From the NCBI RefSeq assembly GCF_018717645.1, contig NZ_JAFLHG010000006.1:160926-224925 (forward strand): 64,000 nucleotides of DNA, written 5' to 3'. Made by a program: the position numbers and the translations under genes. The notes under the pieces are model-generated. The model was not told where the DNA came from and made no database searches. It worked only from the letters and a program-made list of their open reading frames with translations. The stretch comes from Microbacterium flavum. GTDB lineage: Bacteria; Actinomycetota; Actinomycetes; Actinomycetales; Microbacteriaceae. Positions 39,865 to 49,226 of the stretch are shown here, in pieces; the first letter of the stretch is position 1; the number at the start of each line of letters is the position of its first letter.

Positions 39865-40572
39865 TCAGGCGAGGCCGTGGCGATGGGCGTAGACGACCGC
39901 GGCGACGCGGTCGCGGGCACCGAGCTTCTGCAGCACGTTGGAGACGTGGGTCTTCACGGTCGCCTCGCCGATGTACAGCTCCGCGGCGATCTCCGCGTTG
40001 CTGCGCGCGTCGGCGAGCAGGCGCAGCACGTCGCGCTCGCGCTCGGTCAGGGTGGTGAGGAGCGCCGGGTCGAGGCGCGCAGGCGTGCTCGTGCCCGTGC
40101 CGGTGCGGGGTGCGTCCGCAGGCGCCGCATCGGCGCCACCGGATGCCGCGAACCGCTCGATCACGCGGCGGGTCACCGTCGGGGAGAGCAGCGCGTCGCC
40201 GGCCGCGGCGACCCGCACCGCCTCGACGAGCTGCTCCGGGCCCGCGTTCTTCAGCAGAAAGCCGCTCGCGCCCGCCTCGAGGGACTGGAAGAGGTAGTCA
40301 TCGCGGTCGAAGGTCGTCACGATCACGATCGCCGCGCGCACCGCGGGGTCGGCGATCAGCCGACGGGTCGCCTCGAGGCCGTCCATGTCCGGCATCTGGA
40401 CATCCATGCAGATGACGTCGGGTCGGAGTTCGGATGCCGCGCTCAGCGCCTGGGTCCCGGTGGCGGCCTCGCCCACGACGACGAGGTCGGGAGCCGACTC
40501 GAGGATCATCCGGAAGCCGGCCCGCATCACCGCGTGGTCGTCGACGAGGAGCACCCGCACCGGGGCGCTCAT
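39865..40572 (-). CDS. NarL/FixJ-type response regulator
   Basis: 235 residues. The receiver domain (LLVDDHAVMRAGF start, phospho-acceptor Asp in ICMDVQMPDMDG near residue 56, T and K later) is followed by a LuxR-type helix-turn-helix, LTERERDVLRLLADARSNAEIAAEL and TVKTHVSNVLQKL. Its start overlaps the stop of the histidine kinase gene (ATGA). The adjacent ABC exporter is the obvious candidate target. Confidence 0.95.
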   Translation of the reverse strand: MSAPVRVLLVDDHAVMRAGFRMILESAPDLVVVGEAATGTQALSAASELRPDVICMDVQMPDMDGLEATRRLIADPAVRAAIVIVTTFDRDDYLFQSLEAGASGFLLKNAGPEQLVEAVRVAAAGDALLSPTVTRRVIERFAASGGADAAPADAPRTGTGTSTPARLDPALLTTLTERERDVLRLLADARSNAEIAAELYIGEATVKTHVSNVLQKLGARDRVAAVVYAHRHGLA

Positions 40573-41831
40573 GCGCGGACCCGCTCGTGCAGGCGGGCGT
40601 CATCCGTCGGCACGCGCAGCCGCACCCGGAAGCCGCCGCGCGGACGGGGCCCCGCCTCGAGCGCGCCGCCCGATGCGGCCGCGCGCTCGCGCATCCCGAC
40701 CAACCCGAGGCCCGGCCGCCCTGCGACGGCGGTCCGCCCCGTGTTCGTCACCTCGACCTCGACCGCGTCGGCGTCGAAGCGCAGACGCACGTCGGCCGAG
40801 GCGCCCGGCCCGCCGTGCCGCCGTGCATTGGTGAGCGCCTCCTGCGTGATGCGGTACAGGTTCACCTCCACGAGCTCGGGAAGATCGCGCGGCTCTCCGA
40901 CCAGCGTGTAGGTGGTCGGCAGTCCATTCGCCTCGGCATGCGCCACGAGCCCGGGCAGCGCACTCAGGTGAAGGGTCGAATCCTCCGGCGTCTCCACGCC
41001 GGGCGTGCGCAGCGTGTCCAGCAGCTGGCGGAGCTCGAGCAGGGCGTCGCGCGCCGACTGCTCGACCGCTTCCAGGCCCGCGCGTGCGGCCTGAGGATCG
41101 CGGTCGAGCACCACCCGGGTCGCGCCGGCCTGCACCCCCATCGCCGAGACGTGGTGCGCCACGACGTCGTGCAGTTCGCGCGCGATACGCACCCGATCCA
41201 GCGCCACGGCCTGCGCGGCGGTCAGCTCGCGCTCTCGCTCGAGTTCGCGCGTCCGAGACTCCAGGGCGGCGAGCGCCTTCGCCTGCGCCCACGCGCGCTC
41301 GCCGAAGAGGTAGGCGCCGCCGAAGAACGCGGCGTTCACGAGGAACTGCAGGACCATGAACGCGGCGAACGGGGAGAACAGTCCGGCGCGCGACAGCGTG
41401 CCGTCATCCCCCGTCGCCGCCTGGAAGGTCGTGATCACGAGCCAGACGAACATCGCGACGATGACCAGCACGCGCGCGAGCGTCGCGCGACGGCGGTCCG
41501 CCACCCACGCGCCGACCGTGTACATCGCGATGAACAAGCTCACGTTGCTGACGTAGACATCCGGCAGATGCAGAGAGACGCCGACGAACAGGGCGAGCGC
41601 CACGAGGACGAGGACCGTCACCGGGAAGCGGCGCCGCAGCGCCAGCGGCGCCGTCAGGGCGACCGCCCACGGCAGCGCCCAGGCGAACGGCGCCGTCTGA
41701 TCGCCGTAGACGGTGGCCGTACTCCCGAGCCAGGCGCTGAGGATGGCGCCCACGAGCAGCCCGCCCGCCAACCAGGCGTCGTGGCGGAGCTGAGTGGCGG
41801 TCACGGTGCGCACCGGAGAAGGCTCGCTCAT
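40569..41831 (-). CDS. Sensor histidine kinase, NarL-partner (HisKA_3) type
   Basis: 420 residues. Five or six N-terminal membrane helices form the sensing region with no large external loop. A coiled coil follows, then the dimerisation box ALDRVRIARELHDVVAHHVSAMG with the phospho-accepting histidine. The ATPase domain has the N-box ITQEALTNARRHG and GLGLVGMRERAAASGG. Compact membrane sensors of this type often detect cell-envelope stress. ATG 41831 is six bases after TAGTTT (41838-41843). Confidence 0.94.
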   Translation of the reverse strand: MSEPSPVRTVTATQLRHDAWLAGGLLVGAILSAWLGSTATVYGDQTAPFAWALPWAVALTAPLALRRRFPVTVLVLVALALFVGVSLHLPDVYVSNVSLFIAMYTVGAWVADRRRATLARVLVIVAMFVWLVITTFQAATGDDGTLSRAGLFSPFAAFMVLQFLVNAAFFGGAYLFGERAWAQAKALAALESRTRELERERELTAAQAVALDRVRIARELHDVVAHHVSAMGVQAGATRVVLDRDPQAARAGLEAVEQSARDALLELRQLLDTLRTPGVETPEDSTLHLSALPGLVAHAEANGLPTTYTLVGEPRDLPELVEVNLYRITQEALTNARRHGGPGASADVRLRFDADAVEVEVTNTGRTAVAGRPGLGLVGMRERAAASGGALEAGPRPRGGFRVRLRVPTDDARLHERVRA

Positions 41832-41988
41832 GTCTCAAAACTACGGCGAAACGGATGCCTCGACCTCCCCCGCAGGACGGAGAAGGGCCCGTCAGCGGTC
41901 GGATCCGGCATCCACGCTCAGGAAACTGACAGGTGATGGACATGTCCCGTGCACCAACCGCTCGGGTGGCATCTCTACACTCAAGCGA

Positions 41989-43374
41989 GTGACGAGCGCC
42001 CCCCAGCATCCCCTCCCTGTCGTTCCGCGATCCGTGGGGTGGCTGCCGGAGAGCTGGCAGGGCCCGGCCGCCCGGCTCTTCGCCCTTCGCGGCCCATTCC
42101 GCCGCCAGGCCCTCACGCCGCGCGGCCTCATGATCGGCTTCGCCGTCGTGCACGCCCTCTTCTTCCTGGCGCTCCTGCCCACGATGATCGCCGGTCAGAC
42201 CCAGGGTGACCTGCCTCTGTACCGCCTGTGGGCGGAGCAGGCCAAGCTCGGCTACTGGCCCGTGCTCGACATGCCGTGGGTGTACCCGGCCGGCGCGCTC
42301 GCCCCCATCATGGGCGCGATCGCCGCGGGCGCGTACAACTACCAGCTCGGCTGGTTCGTCCTCATGGTCGCGGCGAACCTCCTCGCCGTGTTGGCCCTCA
42401 CCGGCAACCTCCGCCGCCGCTCCGGCTACCCGGCCGCGTGGTACTGGCTCGCCACCGTGGTCCTCCTGGCGCCCGTCTCGATGCTCCGCCTCGAGGGCTT
42501 CGCGGCGCCGCTCGCCATCGCCGGTCTCGTCGTGCTGATGCGCCGACCGGCCGTCGCCGGAGCGCTCATCGCCGCCGCGACCTGGATCAAGGTCTGGCCC
42601 GCGGCGATCGCCGCCGCCGCGGTGACCGTGGCATCCACGCGCCTGCGGATCGTCCTCGGAGGCGTCGTCGTCAGCGCCATCATCGCGGTGACGGTCGTGC
42701 TCTACGGGGGCGGGGCCAACCTGATCAGCTTCGCGACGATCCAGGGCGACCGCGCGCTGCAGCTCGAGGCGCCGGTCGCGACGCCGTGGGTGTGGGCGAC
42801 CGTCCTGGGCATCCCCGGTTCGGAGATCCAGCAGAACTACGTGCTCGCCACGCGCGAGGTCGCCGGCCCCGGTGCGCACCTCGCGGGCGAGATCGTCGGG
42901 TTGCTCATGCCGATCTCGTTCGCCGTGATCGTCGTGCTGCTGTGGCGTGCGCGCCGCCTCGCCGCCGCGCAGAACCGGCTCACCGACCAGCTGCAGCAGA
43001 AGCTCATCCTCTCGGGCAGCTTCGCCCTCACCGCGGCGCTCATCGTCTTCAACAAGGTCGGCTCGCCGCAGTACATGCTGTGGCTGACGCCGATCGTCGC
43101 GGTGGGCCTCATCGTCGCCCCCGCCGCCTGGAAGCGTGCCGCCCAGTGGATGGCTGCCGCGTGCTTCCTGACCACGCTCGTCTTCCCGATCCTGTACATG
43201 CCGCTGATCGACGGGAACCCGATCGCCGCGTTCGTTCTCCTGGCGCGCAACGCCATGGTCGTGGGACTGTTCGTGTGGTCGGTCGTCGCTCTGTGGCGGG
43301 CGGGCAGCGAGACGGTCCGCGAACGGGGGAGCGTCCTGGTCGCCGCCCCGGTCGTCGCCGTCGCTCGCGGCTGA
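41989..43374 (+). CDS. GT87-like (DUF2029) polyprenyl-phosphate-dependent mannosyltransferase
   Basis: 461 residues with about 10-12 membrane helices. An early loop after the first helix holds QTQGDLPLYRLWAEQAKLGYWPVLDMPWVYP, where GT-C enzymes carry a catalytic acidic residue; the late QYMLWLTPIV segment is typical of actinobacterial GT87 proteins. Such enzymes use polyprenyl-phosphate-mannose on the outer face of the membrane; the acceptor is unknown. GTG 41989 is seven bases after TACACT (41976-41981). It is divergent from the histidine kinase gene. Confidence 0.8.
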   Translation: MTSAPQHPLPVVPRSVGWLPESWQGPAARLFALRGPFRRQALTPRGLMIGFAVVHALFFLALLPTMIAGQTQGDLPLYRLWAEQAKLGYWPVLDMPWVYPAGALAPIMGAIAAGAYNYQLGWFVLMVAANLLAVLALTGNLRRRSGYPAAWYWLATVVLLAPVSMLRLEGFAAPLAIAGLVVLMRRPAVAGALIAAATWIKVWPAAIAAAAVTVASTRLRIVLGGVVVSAIIAVTVVLYGGGANLISFATIQGDRALQLEAPVATPWVWATVLGIPGSEIQQNYVLATREVAGPGAHLAGEIVGLLMPISFAVIVVLLWRARRLAAAQNRLTDQLQQKLILSGSFALTAALIVFNKVGSPQYMLWLTPIVAVGLIVAPAAWKRAAQWMAAACFLTTLVFPILYMPLIDGNPIAAFVLLARNAMVVGLFVWSVVALWRAGSETVRERGSVLVAAPVVAVARG

Positions 43375-43422
43375 GGCGCGCGGCTGCTCGCGGCGCGGCG
43401 GAGTGCTTTCGTCGCGAGCGGC

Positions 43423-43499
43423 GTTCCGGAGGAGATCGGCATTCGGGAGGATGCCGCAGCGCTTCCGCGTCCTCCCGAGTGCCGAACTCCTTCCGAATG
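43423..43499. repeat. Long imperfect inverted repeat between convergent genes
   Basis: Arms 43423-43454 and 43467-43499 pair over about 32 bases with a few mismatches around a 12-base loop; the inner 18 bp pair fully if G-T wobbles are allowed. The 196-base gap between the convergent GT87 and exonuclease genes holds nothing else I recognise, only GC-rich sequence after 43500. Likely a bidirectional terminator. Confidence 0.65.
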
Positions 43500-43570
43500 C
43501 CGGCGCCCGGCGTCCCGGGCCGAAGGCCCCCAGCCCGCAGGCCCCCAGGCTGAGGACGCCAGACTCGGGG

Positions 43571-44410
43571 CTACCAGATCATCGGGCGGTCGTCATCGTC
43601 CGGAGCGGCGAGGTCGAGGTCCACGGCGACCGGGACGTGGTCGCTCGGGATCTCGCCCTTCCGCTCGTCGCGGTGGATGGATGCCGCGACGACGGCGTCG
43701 GCGAACGCGTGTGACCCGAGGATGAAGTCGATGCGCATGCCCTCATTGCGAGGGAAGCGCAGCTGCTTGTAGTCCCAGTAGGTGTAGCCGGTGGGGATGA
43801 GCGGGCGGACGGTGTCGGTGAGCCCGGCATCCAGCAGCGCCCGGAACGCCTCGCGCTCGGGGGGCGAGACGTGGGTCGTCGCGCCCTCGACGACGGTCGG
43901 GTCGCCGTTGTCCGCGTCGGTCGGGGCGATGTTGAAGTCGCCCGTGAAGGCGAGGGCACGGTCGGGGTCGGCGGCGAGGGCGTCCGCGGCGTAGCCGCGC
44001 AGCGCCTCGAGCCAGTCGAGCTTGTAGCGGTAGTGCGGGTCGTCGAGTCCGCGCCCGTTCGGGACGTACAGGCTCCACAGCTCGAGCCCGCCGATCGTGG
44101 CTCCGATCGCGCGGGCCTCGAGCGGCGCGTCGGGGCCCTCGTGTCCTTTCGCGAAGCCCGGCATCCCGGGGAACCCGACCTGCAGGTCCTCGATGGGCTC
44201 GCGGCTCGCGATCGCAACGCCGTTCCACTGGTTGAGTCCGTGGGCCTCGACGGTGTACCCGGCGGCCTCGAACTCGGCGTAGGGGAACTGCTCCGGCTTG
44301 CACTTGATCTCCTGCATGAGGAGGACGTCGACGTCTTCCCGCACGCAGAACTCGACGGTGCGGACGACCCGGGCACGGATCGAGTTGACGTTCCACGTGG
44401 CGATGCGCAT
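43571..44410 (-). CDS. xthA: Exodeoxyribonuclease III (AP endonuclease)
   Basis: DNA-repair nuclease cutting at abasic sites, 279 residues. Motifs of the exonuclease-endonuclease-phosphatase fold: ATWNVNSIRAR, LLMQEIKC (metal-binding Glu), SLYVPNGRG, FTGDFNIAP and the C-terminal RIDFILGS and SDHVPV. ATG 44410 is seven bases after TACGCT (44418-44423), so probably leaderless. Confidence 0.95.
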   Translation of the reverse strand: MRIATWNVNSIRARVVRTVEFCVREDVDVLLMQEIKCKPEQFPYAEFEAAGYTVEAHGLNQWNGVAIASREPIEDLQVGFPGMPGFAKGHEGPDAPLEARAIGATIGGLELWSLYVPNGRGLDDPHYRYKLDWLEALRGYAADALAADPDRALAFTGDFNIAPTDADNGDPTVVEGATTHVSPPEREAFRALLDAGLTDTVRPLIPTGYTYWDYKQLRFPRNEGMRIDFILGSHAFADAVVAASIHRDERKGEIPSDHVPVAVDLDLAAPDDDDRPMIW

Positions 44411-44515
44411 GGCATCCAGCGTATTCGCCGATGCGGACACGATCGTCCTCGCGCGAGCGGTTTGTCCCGGTCGGACGCCGAGGTCGGGCACTGCCGTCGG
44501 CGTAGATTCGCCGGC

Positions 44516-44938
44516 ATGGACAAGGCTCCGCGTGGCATCCGCGTCGGTCTGATCGTCCTCGGCTGGTTTCAGCTGGCCTCGTGCCTGATCGGCGCCGTCA
44601 TGGGTGTGTTCCTCGACGGCGCGGGCGTGCCGCACGAGTGGCTGGAGGGGACGCCGTTCGGCTCGTTCGTCGTGCCGGGCCTGATCCTGGGCATCGTCGT
44701 CGGCGGCGCGCAGGCGCTCGCCCTCGCGGCCACATCCGCGCGGTTGCGCGTGGCGCGAGGGGTGCACGCCGCGGCGGGTCTCGTCATGATGACCTGGATC
44801 TTCGTCGAGATCGCCGTCCTCCTGGTGTGGTCGCCGCTCCAGGGCCTCTACTTCGCCACGGGGCTCGCTCAGGTCACCCTCGCGGTGCTCGCGCTCGGCG
44901 CGTGGCCGCGGCCGTTCCTCGCGCGCGACCCGTCCTGA
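44516..44938 (+). CDS. Small four-helix membrane protein of unknown function
   Basis: 140 residues with four predicted membrane helices, starting GLIVLGWFQLASCLIGAVMGVF. No family recognised. It begins seven bases after TAGATT (44503-44508), matching the leaderless pattern, which supports it as a real gene. Divergent from xthA and convergent with pntB. Confidence 0.72.
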   Translation: MDKAPRGIRVGLIVLGWFQLASCLIGAVMGVFLDGAGVPHEWLEGTPFGSFVVPGLILGIVVGGAQALALAATSARLRVARGVHAAAGLVMMTWIFVEIAVLLVWSPLQGLYFATGLAQVTLAVLALGAWPRPFLARDPS

Positions 44939-44961
44939 CCGCGCGGCGCCGCGCGCGCGAA

Positions 44962-46401
44962 TCAGAGCGCCGAGATGATGTCCTCGACGCGCTGCTTGGC
45001 ATCGCCGAAGAGCATCTGCGTGTTGTCGCGGAAGAAGAGCGGGTTCTGCACGCCCGCGTAGCCGGAGGCCATCGACCGCTTGAACACGACGACGTTGCGT
45101 GCGTCCCACACATGCAGCACGGGCATCCCGGCGATGGGCGATCCCGGATCCTCTGCGGCGGCGGGGTTGACGGTGTCGTTCGCGCCGATGACGAGGACGA
45201 CGTCGGTGCCCGCGAAGTCATCGTTGATCTCGTCGAGCTCGAGCACGATGTCGTACGGCACCTTCGCCTCGGCGAGCAGCACGTTCATGTGTCCGGGCAG
45301 GCGCCCGGCGACGGGGTGGATGCCGAAGCGCACCTCCACGCCGCGCTCGCGCAGCCTGCTCGTCAGGTCCGCGACGGGGTACTGCGCCTGCGCGACCGCC
45401 ATCCCGTACCCGGGGGTGATGATCACGGAGGAGGCATCCCGGAGAAGATCGGCGACCGAGCCGGCATCCGTCTCGTGCGCCTCGCCCTCCTCCTCGGCAT
45501 CGCCGCGCGGCGGGGCGATGCCGAAGCCTCCAGCGATGACGGACAGGAACGACCGGTTCATCGCCTTGCACATGATGTACGAGAGGTACGCGCCCGACGA
45601 GCCGACGAGGGCCCCCGTCACGATGAGCAGATCGTTGTTCAGGAGGAATCCGGCCGCCGCCGCCGCCCATCCCGAGTAGCTGTTGAGCATCGAGACCACG
45701 ACGGGCATGTCGCCGCCGCCGATGGATGCCACCAGGTGCCACCCGAGCGCGAGCGCGAGCGCGGTCACCGCCACGAGCAGCCAGATCGACGGGGTGAGGA
45801 CGTACCAGACGGTGAGGACGATGAACAGGCCGAGCGCGCCGATGTTGATCGCATTCTTGCCGGGGAGCATCAGCGGCGTGGACGACATCCGCGCCGAGAG
45901 CTTGAGGAACGCGACGATCGAGCCGGTGAAGGTCACCGCGCCGATGAAGACCCCGATGAACACCTCGGCGTGGTGGATGCCCACCAGCTCGGGGGCGATC
46001 CCCTCGGCGTAGAGCGCGCCGTTCCACCCGACGAGCACGGCCGCGAGGCCGACGAACGAATGCAGCAGTGCGATGAGCTCGGGCATGCCCGTCATCTCGA
46101 CGACGCGGGCGCGCCAGAGGCCGATGGCGCCGCCGATCACCACGGCGCCGACGAGGAGAACGATGCCGAGCGTCGCGCCACCCGTGAGTGAGCCCTCGGC
46201 GACGACCAGGATGACGGTCGCGATGAGGGCGATCATCATGCCCGCGATGCCGTAGACGATGCCGCGGCGCGCGGACTCCTGCTTGCTGAGACCCGCGAGA
46301 GCGAGGATGAACAGCAGAGCCGCGACGATGTATGCCGCGGTGGCGATGGACTGCGCGAGGGCCAGCCCGCCGAGATCTCCGAAGTACGCGTCGGTGTTCA
46401 C
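44962..46401 (-). CDS. pntB: NAD(P) transhydrogenase subunit beta
   Basis: Proton-pumping transhydrogenase subunit, 479 residues: about nine membrane helices followed by the NADP(H)-binding domain III. Domain III shows the [13 protein letters not shown] and [20 protein letters not shown] motifs, and the terminal [16 protein letters not shown] segment is present. It transfers hydride from NADH to NADP+ using proton-motive force, together with PntA. GTG 46401 overlaps the pntA stop (GTGA). Confidence 0.96.
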   Translation of the reverse strand: MNTDAYFGDLGGLALAQSIATAAYIVAALLFILALAGLSKQESARRGIVYGIAGMMIALIATVILVVAEGSLTGGATLGIVLLVGAVVIGGAIGLWRARVVEMTGMPELIALLHSFVGLAAVLVGWNGALYAEGIAPELVGIHHAEVFIGVFIGAVTFTGSIVAFLKLSARMSSTPLMLPGKNAINIGALGLFIVLTVWYVLTPSIWLLVAVTALALALGWHLVASIGGGDMPVVVSMLNSYSGWAAAAAGFLLNNDLLIVTGALVGSSGAYLSYIMCKAMNRSFLSVIAGGFGIAPPRGDAEEEGEAHETDAGSVADLLRDASSVIITPGYGMAVAQAQYPVADLTSRLRERGVEVRFGIHPVAGRLPGHMNVLLAEAKVPYDIVLELDEINDDFAGTDVVLVIGANDTVNPAAAEDPGSPIAGMPVLHVWDARNVVVFKRSMASGYAGVQNPLFFRDNTQMLFGDAKQRVEDIISAL

Positions 46402-47948
46402 TTCTGGGCGCCCTTCTGGAACATGGCGAGCATGCGGCGCGTCACCGCGAAGCCGCCGACGATGTTGATGGACGCCAGGAGCACCGCGATCGCCGCGAGC
46501 ACCTGCACGAGCGGGTCCGGCACGACGATCTGACTCATCGCGCCGACGACGATGATGCCGCTGATCGCGTTCGTGATGCTCATGAGCGGGGTGTGCAGGG
46601 CGTGGGCGACCTTGCCGATGACGTAGAACCCGATCACGACCGAGAGGGTCAGCACGAGGAAGTGCTGGGGCAGCGGCGCGGGTGCGACGGCGCACAGGAG
46701 GAACAGCGCCGCGATCCCCACCGTGATGAGCGCGCTCTTCGCGCCGCGCGTGAGGGCTCGCTTCGCGGCGGGGGGAGCCCCGGCATCCGCGCCGGCGACC
46801 GGCTTCGAAGCTGCCGACACCTGCACGGGCGGCGGTGGCCACGTGACGCCGCCGCCGCGCGTCACCGTCACACCGCGCTGCACGACGTCGTTCTCATCGA
46901 GGGTGAGGGTCCCGTCCTTGGCCGGGGTGAGCAGCGCCAGGAGGTTGAGGACGTTCGTGCCGTACAGCTGAGAGGCCTGCTGAGGCAGCCGCCCGGCGAG
47001 ATCGGTGTAGCCGAGGATCGTGACGCCGTTCGACGTGACGACGCGCTCGCCGGCGACCGAACCCTCGACGTTGCCGCCGCTGGCGGCGGCCATGTCGACG
47101 ATGACGCTGCCCGGTCTCATCCCGGCGACATCGGCCCCGGTGATCAGGCGCGGCGCGGGGCGGCCCGGGATGAGGGCTGTCGTGATGACGATGTCGACGT
47201 CGGCCGCCTGGTCGGAGTACAGCCGTGCGGCGGCCGCGTCGTAGGCGGCGCTCGTCGCTTTCGCGTACCCGTCGGCCGAGACCTGCTTCTCCTCGTCGGG
47301 GACGACCACCTCGAGGTAAGTGCCGCCGATCGACTTCACCTGGTCGGCCACTTCGGGCCGGGGGTCGGTCGCGCGGACGATCGCGCCGAGGCTGGATGCC
47401 GCGCCGATCGCGGCGAGCCCTGCGACGCCCGCGCCCGCGACGAGCACCTTGGCAGGCGGGACCTTGCCGGCTGCGGTGACCTGTCCGGTGAAGAACCGGC
47501 CGAATTCGTTCGCGGCTTCGACGACGGCGCGGTATCCCGCGATGTTGGCCATGGAGCTGAGCACGTCCATCGACTGCGCGCGGGAGATGCGCGGGACGGC
47601 ATCCATCGCGAGCGCGGTCACCCCGCGCTCCGCGAGGGCCGCGAGGAGCTCGGGACGAAGGGCCGGCGCGAGCAGGCCGATGAGGGTCTGGCCGTCGCGG
47701 AGGCGGGCGAGCTCGGCATCCGTCGGCGCGGCGATCTTCACGACCACATCGGTGGACCACGCCTCCGTGGTGTCGACGATCTCGGCACCGGCCGCGTGAT
47801 ACGCGTCGTCGGGGAAAGAGGAGAGTCCGCCCGCGCCGGTCTCGACGGCGACGTCGTACCCGAGGGCGATGATCTTCGCGACGGTGGTCGGGGAGGCCGC
47901 AACGCGATTCTCCCCCGGGCGCTCGCGGACGATGCCGATGCGGGCCAT
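46398..47948 (-). CDS. pntA: NAD(P) transhydrogenase subunit alpha
   Basis: 516 residues, single-chain alpha subunit combining the NAD(H)-binding domain I and the alpha membrane segment; many actinobacteria split these into PntAA and PntAB. Domain I has [18 protein letters not shown] (Rossmann loop) and the mobile-loop region. Four C-terminal helices begin [20 protein letters not shown] 47948 follows AAGGAG. First gene of the pntAB operon. Confidence 0.96.
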   Translation of the reverse strand: MARIGIVRERPGENRVAASPTTVAKIIALGYDVAVETGAGGLSSFPDDAYHAAGAEIVDTTEAWSTDVVVKIAAPTDAELARLRDGQTLIGLLAPALRPELLAALAERGVTALAMDAVPRISRAQSMDVLSSMANIAGYRAVVEAANEFGRFFTGQVTAAGKVPPAKVLVAGAGVAGLAAIGAASSLGAIVRATDPRPEVADQVKSIGGTYLEVVVPDEEKQVSADGYAKATSAAYDAAAARLYSDQAADVDIVITTALIPGRPAPRLITGADVAGMRPGSVIVDMAAASGGNVEGSVAGERVVTSNGVTILGYTDLAGRLPQQASQLYGTNVLNLLALLTPAKDGTLTLDENDVVQRGVTVTRGGGVTWPPPPVQVSAASKPVAGADAGAPPAAKRALTRGAKSALITVGIAALFLLCAVAPAPLPQHFLVLTLSVVIGFYVIGKVAHALHTPLMSITNAISGIIVVGAMSQIVVPDPLVQVLAAIAVLLASINIVGGFAVTRRMLAMFQKGAQK

Positions 47949-48097
47949 GGTGCTCCTTTGATCCGGTCGGGCGGAGCATCCGGGCGCACCCGGGCACCGC
48001 GCCGGGTGACGTTCCCGACTCTAGAGCGCGCTGCGGATGCCACGGGAGGAGATGTCGCGGAAAAAATCCCGGTTCTTGGCTCCGTAGACTCGGGGTC

Positions 48098-48673
48098 ATG
48101 ACCGCCGCATCCTCTCCCGAGCTCGAGGCCGAGCGCCGCGCCCTCATCGACCTCATCGCCGCCGAGGCCGTGTTCCACGGCGACTTCACGCTGTCCAGCG
48201 GCAAGAAGGCCACCTACTACGTCGACATGCGCAAGCTCACGCTCGATCACCGCGCCGCGCCCGCCATCGGCCGGCTCGTCCTCGACGCGGTACGCGACCT
48301 CGACGTGGACGCCGTCGGCGGGCTGACCCTCGGAGCCGACCCGATCGCGAACGCCGTGATGCACGCGTCGGTCGCTGCGGGCACTCCTGTCAACGCCTTC
48401 GTGGTGCGCAAGGAGCCGAAAGACCACGGTCGCGGCCGGCAGATCGAGGGTGCCGAGGTCGCGGGCATGCGGGTCGTGATCGTCGAGGACACCTCGACGA
48501 CGGGCGGCTCGCCCCTGAAGGCGGCGGAGGTGGTCCGGGATGCCGGGGCCGAGGTCGTCGCCGTCGTCACCGTCGTCGATCGCAAGACCGGCGCCCAGGC
48601 CGCCGTCGAGGCCGCCGGGTTCGAATGGCGCTCGATCATCGACCTCGACGACCTCGGTCTCGCCGCGCAGTAG
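48098..48673 (+). CDS. pyrE: Orotate phosphoribosyltransferase
   Basis: Makes orotidine-5-phosphate from orotate and PRPP in pyrimidine synthesis; 191 residues. The PRPP-binding motif is VVIVEDTSTTGGSPL, and the substrate loop FTLSSGKKATYYVDMRKL is typical. Isolated from other pyr genes. ATG 48098 is seven bases after TAGACT (48085-48090), consistent with a leaderless mRNA, which would exclude a leader-based PyrR or attenuation control. Confidence 0.95.
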   Translation: MTAASSPELEAERRALIDLIAAEAVFHGDFTLSSGKKATYYVDMRKLTLDHRAAPAIGRLVLDAVRDLDVDAVGGLTLGADPIANAVMHASVAAGTPVNAFVVRKEPKDHGRGRQIEGAEVAGMRVVIVEDTSTTGGSPLKAAEVVRDAGAEVVAVVTVVDRKTGAQAAVEAAGFEWRSIIDLDDLGLAAQ

Positions 48674-48690
48674 ACCGCGGGGCCGGGCCG

Positions 48691-49110
48691 TCAGGCCGAG
48701 GATGCGCCGGCGCCCGAGACGTTGAACATCCAGTGGATGCCGAACTGATCGATCACCTCGCCGTACTGATCGCCCCACACCTGCGCCTCCATCGGCTGCG
48801 TCACGGCGCCGACCGCCGCGAACGCGTCGAACCATTTCTGGGCCGATGCGACGTCGTCGGTCATCACCGCGGCGTAGAGGCGGTTCTCACCCCAGGTCCC
48901 CGCGTTTCCGGCGAAGGCGTCGCTGCCCATGACCGAGAATCCCGGGCCCTTCAGCTCGGAGTGCATCACCCCGTCGGGATCATCGTTCGGGACCCCGAAC
49001 TCGGCGAAGGTCGAGATCGTCAGGTCACCGCCGAACACCGCCTGATAGAAGGTCATCGCGGCGCGGGCATCGCCGTCGAACTGCAGGTAGGGCAGGAGGG
49101 AGGTGGCCAT
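48691..49110 (-). CDS. PhnB-like VOC protein
   Basis: 139 residues. The start LLPYLQFDGDARAAMTFYQAVFGG and the end DQFGIHWMFNV are typical of PhnB/3-demethylubiquinone-methyltransferase-like VOC proteins, whose function is generally unknown. ATG 49110 is six bases after TAGCCT (49117-49122). Convergent with pyrE. Confidence 0.87.
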   Translation of the reverse strand: MATSLLPYLQFDGDARAAMTFYQAVFGGDLTISTFAEFGVPNDDPDGVMHSELKGPGFSVMGSDAFAGNAGTWGENRLYAAVMTDDVASAQKWFDAFAAVGAVTQPMEAQVWGDQYGEVIDQFGIHWMFNVSGAGASSA

Positions 49111-49226
49111 GGGGAGAGGCTACGACCCGCCCGGCCTCAGCGGAAGCTGATGACGCGACCCGGGCGATGGTCACGGTGACCAGTCCGCTGCGCCCACTCG
49201 AGGCGGGTCAGCCTCCCCGGGCCGAC

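Noticed and set aside
48000..48097. Pyrimidine-responsive leader before pyrE
   Set aside because: The only good -10 box is seven bases before the start codon, leaving no leader RNA to fold.
49111..49226. Small gene between the PhnB-like and HNH genes
   Set aside because: No frame in this 116-base stretch has a start with a promoter or ribosome site; only the PhnB-like gene's -10 box is recognisable.
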